Shown: positions 24,051 to 37,189 of the stretch, piece after piece
Layout: each line of letters starts with the position of its first letter
How positions within the stretch are numbered: position 1 is the first letter of the stretch
NCBI GenBank assembly: GCA_004352715.1
Contig: SCFE01000034.1
Coordinates: forward strand, 154,320-218,319
Direction: 5' to 3'
DNA: 64,000 nucleotides
Source: Hofstenia miamia
Lineage: Eukaryota > Xenacoelomorpha > Acoela
Notes under the pieces: model-generated
Seen by the model: the letters and a program-made list of their open reading frames with translations, nothing else
Told to the model about the DNA's origin: nothing
Databases searched by the model: none
Translations under genes and position numbers: made by a program

Positions 24051-24191
24051 GTTGTTACTTTATCTGCCAAAAAGACTCGTGTCATTATGAGAAGTTTGTT
24101 AGATGTCGTAGCTTATATGCACTCTAAGTTTATCGTGCATCGTGATATTAAGCCAGAAAATATACTCTTAGATGAAAGAATGAACATAAAG
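24051..24191 (+). CDS. PHKG: Phosphorylase kinase gamma subunit, coding exon 2
   Basis: 47 codons (residues 116-162), phase 0 at both ends. The acceptor is TTTATTTAG and the donor GTTGTT. The exon encodes the catalytic loop HRDIKPEN, with catalytic Asp at about residue 147 and the following Lys and Asn, and ends at MNIK, where the next exon continues with the DFG segment. HRDIKPEN followed closely by DERMNIK matches the arrangement in PHKG proteins. The ATG at 24087 is internal and not a start. An open frame runs past the donor, but it loses all similarity to kinases there. Confidence 0.95.
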
Positions 24192-25587
24192 GTTGTTTTC
24201 TTAATCATATTCATTTTTGAAGCGTATATACTTTCTTGTATTTCGATCCAAATCCAAATATGTGCTAAGTGCACATATAAATAGATCAAATTATTTAATA
24301 TACTATCGTGTTATTAAACTGTTTGCTAGTTTTAAAACATTTAGAAATATTTCATTTTAATTACGAAATATGTTTGATTTTGCAATTGCTTCTTGATAAA
24401 ATACAATAAGCTTTACACATATATCAATAGTATACAAATATGTTTAAGCAAAAATGATTCTATTCAAGGCTTTATGACAGTGTAGTGCTCTCGAAATTAT
24501 AAATATAGCAACAAAATATATATATTACATCTTGACACACTACATGACATACATTAAAAAGCTAAATGCACTGAAATTGTTTTTTCTAATAACTGTATCG
24601 AATCTTTTAATATCATTGTTAGCTGTATGTTGACTGGTTTCTTGGTGGTCAATAAAAATCTTCATGTAGCACTTACTCCGGATCTCGTTGCTTTTGCATG
24701 TAACGTAGTCCAATCATATTGTTATTGTACATAAATTATTTACCTCATGTAAAGTGTGGTTTTCTTTAGTATGTTGATAAAATTTGTTTAATTTCAAGAC
24801 ATTATAATTCAAAGTCACCAGCGAATGAGATAAAAATGAATTTAGAGCTTGTAATAGTATTTATAACAAGTCCATTTAAACATATGCGTCAATAAATACA
24901 GTTTGTTTTTTCTCCTCTACAATATAGATACTTGCATGAAATAAAATTTATAGTAGCAAGATGTAATCAATTAATAAAGCAAAGATTTGTAAATACAGTT
25001 CTTAAATAACACCCTATGTAAACTTCGTAGAAAATATTTAATAAACCAGAAAGAAAATGTATAAGTAGAAGAATCATAAAAAATTTTAATTAAATCTTAG
25101 CTTAAGTAGCTTAATCTGTGTGTTAGTCCGTATTTTGTCTGTGTATAATCAGTTTTTGGCAAATATGTATGTATGAGTATATCTATTTGCAAGATTGCAA
25201 GTAGTGTTGGCAAATGAATATATTCATAATTTTTAGTCACAGTTCTATTTAGCAATTGATTTCAGTTTATGTTGAAGTAGCAGACAGTGTATAAAGAAGT
25301 TTTCTATATAATAAATACAACACACTCCGTGCTTATTCAAAATAACTCTTAAATGTTTACACACACTAACATCATTTATATATGAAAGCATTTGAATACA
25401 TATTAATTGAATCAACATTTCGCATTGATTTCCCAATTTAATTTTTATGTAACAGTTAAGAGAAAGTCAGGTAAACTTTTGCAATAATTAATCAATTGCT
25501 ACTAAAATTATGGATTATTTGATGATCACCTGCTTACTGTTATTTTACATTAATTAGAAATATAATTCATATGTTATAATCTGGGGT

Positions 25588-25645
25588 AGGTTCCGTCCCG
25601 GGCACGGGCTTCTAAACTACGGGAATAGGTCGGGCATGCAGCACT
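25588..25645. repeat. ACGGGC-rich block, hAT-like end
   Basis: GTTCCGTCCCGGGCACGGGC followed by ACGGGAATAGGTCGGGCATG. It matches the block next to the hAT relic at 20.3 kb. No transposase was seen beside it. Confidence 0.55.
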
Positions 25646-25748
25646 GACGATAACATTATGTATACATTTAATGTAAAAAATTTTCATGGAGAACGTAATC
25701 TTAATTAAAAAAATTCGATTCTTCTATAATCTAGAATCTTTCAATCTG

Positions 25749-25780
<32 letters not shown>

Positions 25781-25781
25781 T
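25749..25781. repeat. (TA)n microsatellite
   Basis: Nearly pure TA, inside PHKG intron 2. Confidence 0.9.
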
Positions 25782-26148
25782 GGATTGAATCGAAATTAAT
25801 GGCGTATACAAAACTAAAATAACATATTTACAAACAAACAATAGAGGGAAAGAGAAAAAAACAGTGAAAATTAGGTGAGAAGATGACAAAAGGGGGCAAT
25901 TGCAGAAAGGAAATGAGTTGCATTTATGTAAAAAGCCGAATTCAGAGATAGCAGACAGAAGAAACAGTAGGATGCGCTGTTTGAAAAGTCTAACAGGCGA
26001 CCACAAATAGAGTTCAAGGTTAGAAATTATGAAATAAGCTGGCCGAATTACACGATAGAAAAAGTTATTGGTACAGGTAGCTTTGTGAATGCGAGGTAGT
26101 AGAAAACGAACTTTAGAAGCGGATCGTGAGCCACTGATAGAGTGAGAG

Positions 26149-27490
26149 AGTAATAAGAAGCCGAGGCAAGTCCGTGGATATTCGACCTTTTGACCTTGGC
26201 TTGCAAGACTGATGTAATTGTGTACTTTGGCCGTCTGTGTATCTCTGACGCCATTGGAATATATTCTCTTTTGTTATAATATTTGTTGGCAAACACATTT
26301 GTTTGCAGTCTATTGTTTAAATGTAAATAATTTTTTTAGAGGTTGAGGAATTTTCGAAAATCCCATGAGATTAGAATTGTTTGCAGTTTATTGTTCAAAT
26401 ATAACATTCTTTATAGATATTAAATAAATAATTTTAAAAATAAATATAAATACATGCTTCCACAGATGCATACTCTCGCCATACAGAGAAAACAAACATT
26501 TATAAATAATAAATGTATTTACAAAGAAAATATAAAATGCACTACTAAAGGATAAAGTTCATATAGTGAATTTCATCTACAGTTCAATGAACAATGATAA
26601 TATTCGACAAACCTTCATGTTGGGATGTGAATGCTGTAGGAAACAAACGCAATGTGTATTTGCACATTATGAATTTCACATGGTAGTATCTAAATTAATG
26701 ATTAATATACAAGTCAAATGATGTGATAGATCACACTAAGGAACACATGACAATTAAAAGTTTAAACAAATTCAATTAAAAATGTGTATTAACAAACAAA
26801 CGATGTTTTTTTATAATAAAGTATATAATAAATTTAACACCGGACATTAAATTCGCAGCAATTCGTTAAAATAAAATTGATTTACATTTTTAAAAGAAAT
26901 ATCTGTAAAACTAACTAGAAATAATATTGCAAAAAAGCGTTAAGAATCAAAGCAATATCTAAGATTTAATTATAGAAAAAAACTCACCAAAAAGTTTGAA
27001 ATCTTTCAGGCTACTTCTTTCATCAATGTGAAATTCCGTTATGCCGGATGTGTATAAAGTTGCATGTTTAATAATGTCAACATTACGTGGTTTTATCTAT
27101 ATCCCCATTGTTCAAATGTCAAAATGTAACCAATTATAAAAACAGTACAACCATGTAAAATTCCATTATGCTGCTGTGTGTACAAAGTTGTACTTAACAG
27201 ACAGTTAACATTGTGTAATTTTTATCTATATCTTATTGTTCAAATGTCAAAATGTATCAAATCGTAAAGATTGTTATCTACCAAACATGAAATCCAAATC
27301 AATTTAAAAATTATCACAATTAATTAAAACATTTTCAAATCATATAAAACTAGAATTTTTCACAAGTTGGAAAACAATCTCAATTATTACATGTTTTTCC
27401 CAATTTATACAATTATGTAAATGAAAGATGCTACAAAACTAAAATGTTAATAAAGTAAAGCGATTTATCAATCACCGTCTCTGGTACAAA
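26149..27490 (+). repeat. Left arm of a large inverted repeat
   Basis: About 1.34 kb whose reverse complement, with visible substitutions and small indels, lies at 29764-30960. It includes a short ORF tail (26630-26720) encoding LGCECCRKQTQCVFA. It also contains an internal tandem duplication of about 127 bp (27031-27275) that the right arm has only once. Confidence 0.85.
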
Positions 27491-28150
27491 TGCCCTAAAT
27501 ACTGCTAGTATCATTTAAATGAATGAACTCACCATCTGCTGTATGGAAGCTAATTGTAATTCTATCTGATGAATGACTTTGAAGTTGGTTTATAAATTTT
27601 ATGAGCCTTTTCATAATTGATGAATGGCTGATCATTTACACTATATACTGTGAATAAGGGTATTTGATCCAATAATGGGATGCTACCACTCTAATAATGC
27701 TTACAAGTGACTATATGTAAGCTAAATGTAATTTTTTTTTTGAGTGTTTTTACATTTATATACATTTTATATGGGTTTTTACTTAATTCATTAATTTCTC
27801 TTCATTTATATTGTCTCCTGTTTATAAGGGTATTTGATTCAATAACGGGATGCTACCACTCTCATAATGCTGAGAAGTGACTATATGTTAAGAACAGTCT
27901 AATTATTTTTGATGATTTTACACATTTATGGACTTTTACATTGGTTTTCCACTTTATACATTTTTTTCACTTTATATTGTTTGTCACTTTGAACAAAATG
28001 ACAATTTCATGACGGTATTAGTATAAACTTTCAAGAACGAGTAAGAAAAACGTACATACATATAAATACGACTAATCTTTGTTGTAAATTCAGATTTTAT
28101 TTTCGTATTTTAAAGAATAAATGGTTTTGTTATTTAATATCGCATATAAA

Positions 28151-28609
28151 TATTAATTTTAAGACATTCTACAAATCAATTATTGTTAAAGTACTTGCAG
28201 TTGTTTAATAGTTTATGAATTTTAAAATAAAAACTTTATAATTATTCATTCACATTCACATTTTTCTTACTTAAATTTATTTTATATAGCTTTGATATTC
28301 ATTTACAATTTAAAAATTTACTTCTTTTCATGCAAACTGTGTAAGACTGTATTTTTTATGAAAATGTGTTAGTCTTTTTGTAAATAAAAATGTTTTGCGA
28401 GTTTCATGACATCTAATTGATTTGTTTTTGAAATGGCGTTATGTATTCATTTGCGATTATCAAAATTTACTCATTGACTGAAGAAAAATATGAATGTTAA
28501 CGCTTTCTCAATAATTATAAAGTTTTTATTTTAAATTCATAAACTATTAAACAACTTCAAGTACTTTAACAATCATTGATTTGTAGAATGTCTTAAAATT
28601 TTTATTTAA
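28151..28609. repeat. Inner inverted repeat
   Basis: 28151-28246 pairs with 28511-28609 over about 96 bases with few mismatches (shared core TAATTATAAAGTTTTTATTT). The loop is about 260 bases. Confidence 0.8.
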
Positions 28610-29272
28610 ATTAAATATCCCAAAAGCAAGTAATTTTTTCGAAAAGACAAAACAAATCACCAAAAGGAAAATTCAATATTCCCAAGGCAAATAATTTTTT
28701 TTGAAAAGGCAAAACAAATCGTTAGAGTATTGTATATTAACCTGTGAATAAATGTATATAGGTATTTTATCCCTAATTATATTATTATACATAGCATGCA
28801 TCCATTATCTAATATTACACTTATTTAACTTAGTTGATGAGATGTCTCTAGAAATCTACCATTAATGAAACACGTACAAATCATTTCTACATTCTCATTA
28901 TATAGTAAATAGTATTATTAAATTTACTAAACTAGCGATTACTTTATTTCAATCATCATTCCCTCATGCTAAATTTGAATGTCAATTGCATGTTAAATTA
29001 ATAGCTAGGTAAAACATTGACATTTATCAGTTTAGAGAATACTATAGATTTTTCCCTATTTACAAAGAAGGCGTAGGAGCTTAAATTTTTTATATTAAAA
29101 CTAATGTTTATGAAATTTAATAATTTATCAAACATATTAACATAAAACTAGTACATGTAGAAAAAAAGTTAAAGCAAAACTATACATTTTCTATTTACTA
29201 AACTGTAATACAATACGTTTTGCAATAGCACTGTTCCCAATCCCCATGTCATCGTTGAGGAAAAGTTTTTTA

Positions 29273-29408
29273 ATGTAAGTCGCAAAAATAAAAAAACGTC
29301 AGAAAAGAAATGTAAGTCACAAATGTGAAAAAACGTCAGAAAAGAAATATAAGTCATAAAAGTGAAAAAACGTCGGAAAAAATGTAAGTCTACAAATGTG
29401 GAAAAGTC
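29273..29408. repeat. Tandem repeat, about four units of 36-39 bp
   Basis: Units read ATGTAAGTC...GTGAAAAAACGTC(A/G)GAAAAG. This creates a spurious repeating minus-strand ORF. Confidence 0.85.
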
Positions 29409-29763
29409 ATATACCGGTTATTTACTTAATTCTTAATATAAAAGACACCAATAAAATTTTAAAATGTAAACAATTTCTTATAATATAAAATAAATATTTT
29501 TAAACGTTTTGTATATATGTGTATCAATAAACGATAACAACCAATTTACGACATTAATAACAAAACATGTTATCAACAATCTTGAAACGTTTCATATAAA
29601 AATTACTACTTGCAAATATTTTATTCTTGAATTCAACGACAAAAACGTATTGAAAAAATATTTATTTCATTTGTACCAGAGACGGTGATGGATAAATTAT
29701 TTTACCTTATTAACATTTTTCTTGAATTCAACGAGAAAAACGTATTGAAAAAATATTTATTTC

Positions 29764-30960
29764 ATTAGTACCAGAGACGGTGATTGATAAATCGTTTTAC
29801 TTTATTAATATTTCAGTTTTGTAGCATGTTTCATTTACATAATTGTATAAATGGGGAAAAACATGTTGTAATTGAGATTGCTTTCCAACTTGTGAAAGAA
29901 TTCTAGTTTTATATGATTTGAAAGTGTTTTATTTAATTATTATAATTGTAAAGTGATTTCATGTTTGGGAGATATCAATCTTTATGATTGGTTACATTTT
30001 GGCAGTTGAACAATAGGGATAAAGACCACGTAATTTTGACATTGTCTATGAAAGCATGCAACTCTATACATAGAGCGGATTAATGGAATTTCACATTGAT
30101 GAATGAACTACCCATAAAGATTTCAAACTTTTTGGTAAGCTATTTTTATAATTAAATCTCAGATATTGTTTTGATTCTTAACACTTTTTGCAATATGATC
30201 TCTAGTTAGTTTTACCGATATTTCTTTTAAAAACGTAATCAATTTTATTTTAATGAATTGCTGCGAATTTGCAGTTCAATGTTAAATTTATTATAGACTT
30301 TTTCATAAATATAAATGTCGTTTGTTTGTAATTACACATTTCTAATTAAATTTGTTTAAACTTTTAATTGTCATGTGTTCCTTAGTGTGATCTATCACAT
30401 CATTTGACTTGTATATTAATCATTAATTTAGATACTACCATGTGAAATTCATAACATGCAAATACACATTGCGTTTGTTCCCTACAGCATTCACATCCCA
30501 ACATGAAGGTTTGACGAATATTATCATTGTTCATTGAACTGTAGCTGAAATTCGCTATATGAACTTTAGTAGTGCATTTTATATTTTCTTTGTAAATACA
30601 TTTATTATTTATAAATGTTTGTTTTCTCTGTATGGCGAGAGTATGCATCTGTGGAAGCATGTATTTATATTTATTTTAAAATTTATTTATTTAATGTCTA
30701 TAAAAAATGTTACATTTGAACAATAGACTGCAAACAATTCTAATCTCATGCGATATTCGAAAATTCCTCAACCTCTAAAAAAATTGGTTACATTTAAACT
30801 GCAAACAAATGTGTTTGCCAACAAATATTATAACAAAAGAGAATATATTCCAATGACGTCAGAGATACACAGACGGCAAAAGTATACAATTACATCATAG
30901 CCATGCCCGCCAAGGTCAAAAGGTCGAATATCCACGGGCTTGCCTCGGCTTCTTACTACT
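29764..30960 (-). repeat. Right arm of a large inverted repeat
   Basis: About 1.2 kb, inverted relative to 26149-27490. The minus-strand ORF 30660-30400 (86 aa; ends SKLMINIQVK) corresponds to the broken plus-strand frame in the left arm. Differences between arms change amino acids as often as not, so there is no sign of coding constraint. Confidence 0.85.
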
Positions 30961-31539
30961 GGAGAGAATATTAGGAAATCAAATACATCGAAATTATAGA
31001 AGCCGAGCAGCAGTTTATTGAGAAAGATCGGGTCCAAGAATTTGAGATACAGCGAAATATTTTTTTCGGTCTTTTAACACGAATTTAATTAACATACAAA
31101 ATTTCTATTACATTTTGCAAAAATAGTCTTGCCCTACGTCAACTACCTTTTCCATCACTTTGGAAGCATTCTATTATATTTTTTTAAAAATATTACCACC
31201 GCAGAGAAAAAAACTTCCCTGCTTAACCACCGCAATGTCCGGTGTTTTACCGCAAACCACCGCAATAAATGAAATTTAGCTTGGTATACCGCAACAATGA
31301 CTATTTTTTATCTTCGTAAGAAAATATTCATATTTCTAAATTATTTTTTTAGGATTTTGGATCATTCGTAGAAAACTTTAAAGACAATTTCTTAGGTATT
31401 TTGTGATTTCATTCAATTTTATTATGGGTAGTATCAAATTTTCAATGAAAACATTACTTTTAATATTTTGCATGTGAAATCTCTTAGTTTTTTGAGAAAT
31501 ACTTAGAGATTTAAAATCTTAAGACAAAAATGTTATCTG

Positions 31540-34500
31540 TGTGGGGGCTCCCATCGCTCGTAACTGAACGATTAACCATGGATGGTACTTACCAGATCTG
31601 GTCCAGAGCCCTTGTAAGAAAATCGCCACAAAGCCAAAAGGGTAAGATACAGACTTGGCTCCATTAAGGCCCCCGATTGCCAACAGAAGCTTTGAAACTT
31701 CCTATGTTGCTTGTTTCTACATGCTCTAAAGTTTGGGATGACAAGTTTTAATGTGTCGTAAATACCAACCTTTACTCTTACGACTTGTAACAGCCCTCTG
31801 TTATACACTTCCAGCAATTAGCATCCGCTTCCACATTGGAGATCTGCGTTTAGTCATCCCTGGCATGACGATTAAGAGCTTTCTGCTCTGAAAACATACA
31901 CTCACATGCCTTGCATTGTAGATGTCTCGTACTGGTATGTGTAAGCTTTGGCACTGTTGCGAAAATCGCCCCAGAAAATCTCTTTTGTATCAATTCCATG
32001 TCATCATTGATCAGACCTGCAATTTTGTGAATCACTTCACTACCTTTCTTATCCCTAGAGCAGGATGTAATCAGCTTAGAAAATATCTGAGACTCCCCCA
32101 GAGTAACGTCCATTAACCACTGTACATCAAGTACCAACCGCTTTCCCTAGCATTGACTTCTCCGTGCACTAACGATGTGGCCATTACCTTCAGGAACTAT
32201 TGATGCCTTGGTAATTGCTAACTCAATTGGCTGATCACTAGTTATGCTTTCGCTGTGCGACATCATCCGGCTAACAAAAGTTAAGCACTTACGTGCGCAC
32301 TTTTTGGAAATGAACTTTGTCCTTGGTTAACCTATCCCAAAGTGAGACCCACAAAAGACCCTTTTACAGGTGTTAATGGAAGCCTCAAGCATTTCCAGTT
32401 CCCTAGCAGTTTCTTTCCACGTCTCACACGCATAGGTCAGAGTGGGTACTATAACGCCTCATAAGAGAAGGTAAGAGAGTGCTTTGAAAATCCATTCTGA
32501 CGTGCTACTCGCCGATAACGTATTATCCTGCCTGCAGCACCATTGCACCGATTTCTTGCTTCAGAGAGTGCTGTCCCAGCAGTGCTGATAATCAAACCTA
32601 AGTACATAAACTCTGATACGAATTCAATGTTCTTTCCAGATACATGAACTCTATCAGAAGTTCTTTCCTATACCCTTGATAACCACATGCACTTGGTCTT
32701 TGGTACAGGGATATTAATGCCTAGTGGCGCTAGAACTGTAACTAGACCATCTGGATAGCTCTGTATTTGTTTCTCAGACCTGCCGAAAAGACAGAGATCA
32801 TCCCCATACTCGGGAAGTTCCACTTCCTCTTTACCAAAGAAAGAGTTGAAAACAATTCCTTTGGAGGTTCCATGGAGGTTAAATAAACATGGGCCGAGGA
32901 CGCTCAAGCCAAAAGCTTGCGCCTGGATGTTCGCCTCGAATGTGCAAAATCGGTGATTCGTGCAAGGAATTAATGATCTCGATTATCCGTTTTAACACAC
33001 CATTTGCTGCTAGACATTGCCAAATTTCTTGCCTTAGAACTGAATCAAAGGCCTTCTGGAGGTCAATGACACACGCAAAAAAGAATTCCTTCTGTAATCT
33101 AGCAGGTTCCTCGGCTTGCCTCATCACATGCATGCCAGTAGACTTGCCTGATCTAAAACCAAATTGAGTTCGTGGGAGTGTATGTTTATTACCCATCAAT
33201 TGCTCCAGTCTGTTATTCAGAATTTTTGCAAAGATGTTTCTTCTGACGCCCAGTAAGAAAATAGTGCGGTAATTATTATGGTCAGACCTAAAAACCTTTT
33301 TATGCAAGAAGATAACTTCTGCATCACACCATTCCCTTGGACATCTCTCCATGCTAAATACTTGTGCAAAGTCTTCTGTAAGGCGTTTGATAAGCGCACT
33401 GCCCCCTTATCTGAAAGCTTCCCCCTGAAACTAGTTGCGACCTGGAGCTTTGTGCGGTTTGTGCATTTGTATCTACCTCCTTAGCAGACTCTTTAAAAAC
33501 TTGCGAGAAATGTTTAATGGATTCTATTGCCTTAGGTCTGGCTTTATTGTCAGGCAGCCCATCATGTTTTCTCTGACAATCTCTTGAATACACCTCTTGA
33601 TTCCGCCGCAGTTGCCGCCATCTCCGGCTTCATCAAGGGTGTCCAATGCTTCCGTAAAGATGACCAGTTTACTCCACCTAATGCAGTTTTTTCACTGCCC
33701 TTGCTGCTTTAAAATAATTCAATTGGCTGATTTTGTCTTTGCAACTTAAGAACACACGTTTCATAGCACGCTTTTGTTCAACCGCCACCTTAACTTCCTC
33801 ACACTCGTAGTCTGGGTCTACTTTCGGAATTCGACAATTCTGAGGAAGGGTGCACTTTGCATGCAATCAACCATGTGTTCATATCCCGGTTCCGCTTCTG
33901 AACGAACGGGAATTGCAGAAGAGACCACTGAGGTTGCTTGCCCGTAGGTTGTCGACTGTTCCCACTGCAACAATCCTTAAGACGCTTATTGCGCCCCTGC
34001 CTTTTTGGTAAAAGGCAGGAGAATCATTATCATCATGTCATGGTCCGACCCAAGATCTATACTTCACCAAGCTATGTCATCCCAAACACTCTTCATTATT
34101 TTGTTTGGAACTATGAAATAGTCCAATAAAGCCCGCATGCCTGTACCTGGATGAGTCCATGAGGTACTATGCATCCACTTGTGCCTGAAGAATGTATTTG
34201 CCAGAGCTAGCTTCTGGTCAACCAAGAAGTGTACCAGCGCATCTCACTGTTCTGTGAATTATGATCTCCAGTGGTAAAGTTTCCAATCACCCCAGGGATA
34301 GAGTTCATGGATTTGCCTATTCTATAGTTAAAGTCCCCTGCCAAAAGGAATTTAGTTCTTGATTTGTACTCAGATATGACCTTGTTGAGACTGCTGTAGA
34401 ACTCAGCTAAGTCTTTCTCATTGGAATTGCTTTCAGTTGGTGCGTAGGCAATAATGAAGTCACGTACGCCTGGATAAAGACTATTTCTGAAAGACAACCT

Positions 34501-34800
34501 TGCCGTTATGGGCGAGACAGGATAGTAGCTGGGTTTACAATCAACTAGCCTGGGGCTAATTAAGAAACCAACTCCTTTCCTCGCCTTTGTGCCGTGACCT
34601 ATACGGTAAAGATAGTATCCATGTGACACAACCATAGCCACTTCGCTCTTTACGTGAGTCTCTCACAACAACACCATGTCCAAGCGACTTCCTTAACATT
34701 TAGTTAGCCATAGAAAGCAAACCTACGCAGTCCCACACTAGAAATGAGCAAAGTTAGCACTTCAAATGACCATCCAGATCCCGCCATGTGAAGGCAGCTA
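31540..34800 (-). mobile_element. Degenerate RTE-like LINE with endonuclease, RT and C-terminal zinc finger
   Basis: Minus strand, about 3.2 kb in several broken frames. N-terminal to C-terminal: AP-endonuclease piece (34641-34207) with YRIGHGTKARKGVGFLISPR and LLAGDFNYRIG; a reverse transcriptase with NNYRTIFLLGV, TQFGFRSGKSTG and VIDLQKAFDSV (33352-32879); then the catalytic box as YGDDLCLFG (about 32800); and a C2H2-like end CKACECMFSEQKALNRHARDD (about 31920-31855). The endonuclease style resembles RTE/BovB-type elements. It is dead: frameshifts and stops occur between all domains. It lies antisense in PHKG intron 2. Confidence 0.85.
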
Positions 34801-34895
34801 AGGACTCTTGATCACCAGAGGCTAGTGGTGCTTTGAGGTTTTCTCCATCGGAAAAAACTTTTCCAAAACCCTTATACCGGTATATATATATATAT

Positions 34896-35181
34896 CGTCG
34901 TACGATGAAACATCGCACCCTTCACTCGTTTTTCAATCGTACTTGTACTGCTGCTAATTACATCTTGACTCTCAAACCTCCAACAGCGATTGATTTCTTT
35001 TCCCCGCCACCGAGCTTCAAGAAATCTTTGATGGCTTTCCTCTTTGCTGAGCCCTTCTCCAACTTCGCCTACTTTTCCATTTGCTCCTATTTCATTTCCT
35101 GTGACTGTTCTCGCTGCCGTAAAACTTGATTTGTTTTTATTTTTTGTTGTGTATGTCTTCAGCGGCTAAATAGTCATTCAT

Positions 35182-35183
<2 letters not shown>
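34896..35183 (+). mobile_element. LINE 3' fragment with Cys-rich C-terminus, bounded by (TA)n
   Basis: The plus-strand frame ends CSYFISCDCSRCRKT and stop at 35129. Residues before it (TCTAANYI, TAIDFF, FKKSLMAFLFAE) align with the C-terminus of the LINE fragment at 61467-61922 on the other strand. (TA)n flanks it on both sides (34881-34895 and 35185-35215). Confidence 0.65.
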
Positions 35184-35184
<1 letters not shown>

Positions 35185-35218
<34 letters not shown>

Positions 35219-35381
35219 TNNNNNNNNNNNNNNNNNNNNNNNNNNNNNNNNNNNNNNNNNNNNNNNNNNNNNNNNNNNNNNNNNNNNNNNNNNNNNNNNN
35301 GTGGTGAGCGTTACAAAGCACCAATATATGTGAAAACTTTATTACAAATCACCAATATATATATATATATATATATACATG

Positions 35382-35421
<40 letters not shown>
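35185..35421. repeat. (TA)n, gap of 81 N, (TA)n and (TAA)n
   Basis: TA tract 35185-35215, N gap 35220-35300, a short unique piece, TA tract 35355-35378 and (TAA)n 35387-35421. Confidence 0.95.
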
Positions 35422-35424
<3 letters not shown>

Positions 35425-35499
35425 CATTCTTAGGATTTATGGGACACATTAAAACATACAACATAAAATAACAGACTAAAAAATGGAAAAATGAATGTT

Positions 35500-36740
35500 C
35501 TCACTATCCTCAGAAAGTTCCATTACACATGAGTTTTCATCTTCTAATGTTGCTTCGACAAAAGTTTGGTATTTATGTGCATTGTTATGAAAAGTAAGTC
35601 ATTAACAACTTTCGACGATTGGAAGGCTCTTATTGGTGTGTTAATACGTTTATGAATGCTCAACGGGCACCCCACTCAAAGCAATTTTTTTTTAATTTGG
35701 GATTCATAAAAAGTCGCAACTTTCAAGTATTTTCTCCTTTAAACTCTCGCTTGGCTAGATACTCTTCAAAATTATTGACACCAAGAGATTGCAACCAGCA
35801 ATTTATCCTTTGCAACATTATCCAATCCTTGTAACTTTGTAATGTAATCCAAGAATGATAGGTACATATTACCCCAACTAATTCCAGCTTGCTGGGCAAA
35901 ATTGATTATTTTATGTATGGAGCTAAAGCAGAAATGCCGGATTTAATGTTTTCTTTCTGTAAGTAGCCGATCATTCACACTGTTTCAAGGTGTTTCGTAG
36001 TAAAGCTTCACTAATCCTTTTTCGATGTACTTGACTGAAATTTGATAAACAGTCTTAAATAACTCAACATTTTTAGACCAATCCTTTATTACTAAATTCG
36101 AAATATCTTAAAGTGATCATGTTGGATCCATTGATCAAATAATATTTTAGTGCAACTTCCAATTGCCCAACAGTAATTATTGTTATATATCTTTGATACT
36201 TGTTACACAAGACGCGGTTGTAACGGCATCCGATTTTTCTATGGCAATCTTTTACAAAAATATGGCTTGTGGGAACTTTTTTTCTTGGAAACACACTACT
36301 GCAAGAAATTGATCCCCAGTAACAGGATTTTTTCAGGCATCTAAGTTTAATGTTACCCATTGGCCTTTAAATTAATCAAGAATAAAAGAATGTAAGTCTT
36401 TAGAAAGAAATCTAATGGTAGATCGAACATCACATGCAGAAATGCATAAAAGTTGAAATCCGTGTTTAATGGTAAAATATGTCGAGATGTTGCCAAGCTA
36501 AGCAGACAACGCTCCACGTTGCTTAGTTCCATTTTAAATTTTTCGTGTCAACAAATTTACTAAGTGCAGATTGATCGCTCTCTTTTTACTCTTTCTTTTG
36601 CCAATTGAACCTTAAGATGTTTATTGGTTAAATGTCGTTTCAAGGTATTCGTTCCTGATTATTGCTGGGGGTGGTGAAATTTTAATGCACATATTTTGCA
36701 CACAGTTTCTTTTTGAGATGTCCGTATGCAGATTGTGCAC
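35500..36740 (-). mobile_element. Second degenerate hAT transposase relic
   Basis: Minus-strand pieces: BED finger CKICALKFHHPQQ, then (after a stop) SGTNTLKRHLTNKHLKV at about 36620-36700, with both zinc His kept; ATSRHILPLNTDFNFYAF (about 36440); a middle section around 36360-36073 (SSCSVFPRKKVPTS style frame); and a tail near 35840-35620 containing LQSLGVNNFEEYLAK, resembling DALGIPGFEEFLL of the copy at 20.7 kb. The two are members of one family. Many stops. Confidence 0.6.
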
Positions 36741-37189
36741 ACAGAGAAACAATAATAACAGACTCACTAATACCTTCCATATCGTTGGACTGAATTCATG
36801 AAATTTACTTTGTTTACAAGGCTATTCAAGTACTACAGTATATTATTAAGATAATAGCTAAAAGTATTTTTCCTGTAAAAGATTAATTAAAGCAGCATTG
36901 AAAATATTTTCACACTGTCTAATGTGTTGTCAATTAAAATGGTGCTTCAATGTGCATTTATTGACAATCGTGTTGAGAAATATTATACTGGAAACGGTAC
37001 TTTATTTTGGCTTCATATTTGTAAAATTAAACTTTTCAATAATGTCAACAAAATTTTTATTTAATTTGTTTTTCGACATAAATCGATAAATATGACTTTG
37101 TTATGACAGCTTAAGTGTACATGTATAATGACACATTTTTCATATAACATCAAGCTTTTTTACTTAAATATTGATTAGCTCTGGACATA

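Larger units (their letters stand above)
27491..29763. other. Spacer of the inverted repeat, with nested repeats
   Basis: Contains a 67-bp direct repeat (27653-27719 and 27823-27889, both with GGGATGCTACCACTCT), an inner inverted repeat of about 97 bp (28151-28246 with 28511-28609), a four-unit tandem repeat of 36-39 bp (29273-29408, unit core AAAAAACGTCAGAAAAG), and a 95-bp tandem duplication that runs into the right arm (29624-29811). No convincing coding sequence. Confidence 0.75.

Noticed and set aside
31195-31300. Repeated ACCACCGCA motif
   Set aside because: Four loose copies only; probably a decayed repeat end, not enough to define an element.
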